From assembly GCF_028285565.1 (NCBI RefSeq), contig NZ_JANQOY010000008.1:1-45747 (forward strand): a DNA stretch of 45,747 bases, read 5' to 3'. This DNA is from Acaryochloris sp. IP29b_bin.148. Lineage in GTDB: Bacteria; Cyanobacteriota; Cyanobacteriia; Thermosynechococcales; Thermosynechococcaceae. A model generated the notes under the pieces. It saw nothing but the letters and a program-made list of their open reading frames with translations. It did no database searches and was not told the origin of the DNA. Positions within the stretch are counted from its first letter, which is position 1. The number at the start of each line of letters is the position of its first letter. Both the position numbers and the translations under genes were made by a program. Below are positions 45,643 through 45,747 of the stretch, in pieces.

Positions 45643-45747
45643 CTAGGCAGCAGCCCCACTAAATTTAATTTTGAGGTAGTCTTCTTCCATCTTGGCTCCC
45701 GCAGGCTGCATGGCAGCAAGGGCCTGAGGCAGAACCAGATTACGGCG
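45643..45747 (-). CDS. C-terminal end of a CDS running off the window
   Basis: On the minus strand a frame is open from the window edge to a TAG at 45643-45645 and gives 34 residues ending [15 protein letters not shown]. It looks like the last residues of a gene upstream of fabG on the same strand. The protein cannot be identified from so short a piece. Confidence 0.4.
   Translation of the reverse strand, partial: RRNLVLPQALAAMQPAGAKMEEDYLKIKFSGAAA

Overview
The window reads as chromosomal DNA from a cyanobacterium. The palindrome GCGATCGC (HIP1) recurs throughout. The gene content is cyanobacterial in type: a carotene-desaturase-like FAD enzyme, a DUF928 protein, CHASE2 and giant Ser/Thr-kinase/histidine-kinase sensors, and haemagglutinin-N-terminal proteins fused to CHAT. 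An Acaryochloris-like genome would fit, but the genus is a guess. No rRNA, tRNA or CRISPR array was seen.

Layout. (1) 1-8.1 kb: a histidine-phosphatase-like C-terminal fragment, a lytic transglycosylase (mltA), a small conserved protein, a periplasm-sensing GGDEF-EAL protein, a CbbY-like HAD phosphatase, a secreted CAP/SCP protein and an EamA transporter. (2) 8.2-17.3 kb: one 3050-residue sensor joining a Ser/Thr kinase, an AAA ATPase, a long helical region, GAF, eight PAS domains, a histidine kinase and a receiver. (3) 17.5-25.1 kb: a carotene-desaturase-like enzyme, a frameshifted alpha/beta hydrolase, an AlkD-like repair gene, then a scar with a transposase remnant and a decayed 3' copy of the AlkD-like gene, followed by a GST-like gene and an FAD monooxygenase. 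(4) 25.1-29.4 kb: a large RTX calcium-binding exoprotein with imperfect 55-bp direct repeats on both sides. (5) 29.5-41.3 kb: pyrC, then two divergent gene sets. The minus set is orf145, a DUF928 protein and an 1818-residue two-partner-secretion protein ending in a CHAT caspase-like protease. The plus set is a CHASE2 histidine kinase and an HTH-receiver-degenerate GGDEF protein. The gap between them holds five same-strand TTCAG motifs. (6) 41.3-45.7 kb: a pentapeptide-repeat protein, folE, an SDR, accA, fabG and a truncated CDS at the edge.

How the genes may work together. The most system-like part is 30.5-41.3 kb. An exported adhesin-protease with a DUF928 neighbour sits opposite an intact sensor kinase/regulator pair, and the shared intergenic region carries operator-like repeats. 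The same TTCAGG(T) word also occurs in 10-bp-period tandem arrays beside the RTX gene, so one regulator could control both exoproteins; this is inference. accA and fabG lie in tandem and serve fatty-acid synthesis. The outer-membrane TpsB partner and the type I secretion genes expected for the exoproteins are not in this window.
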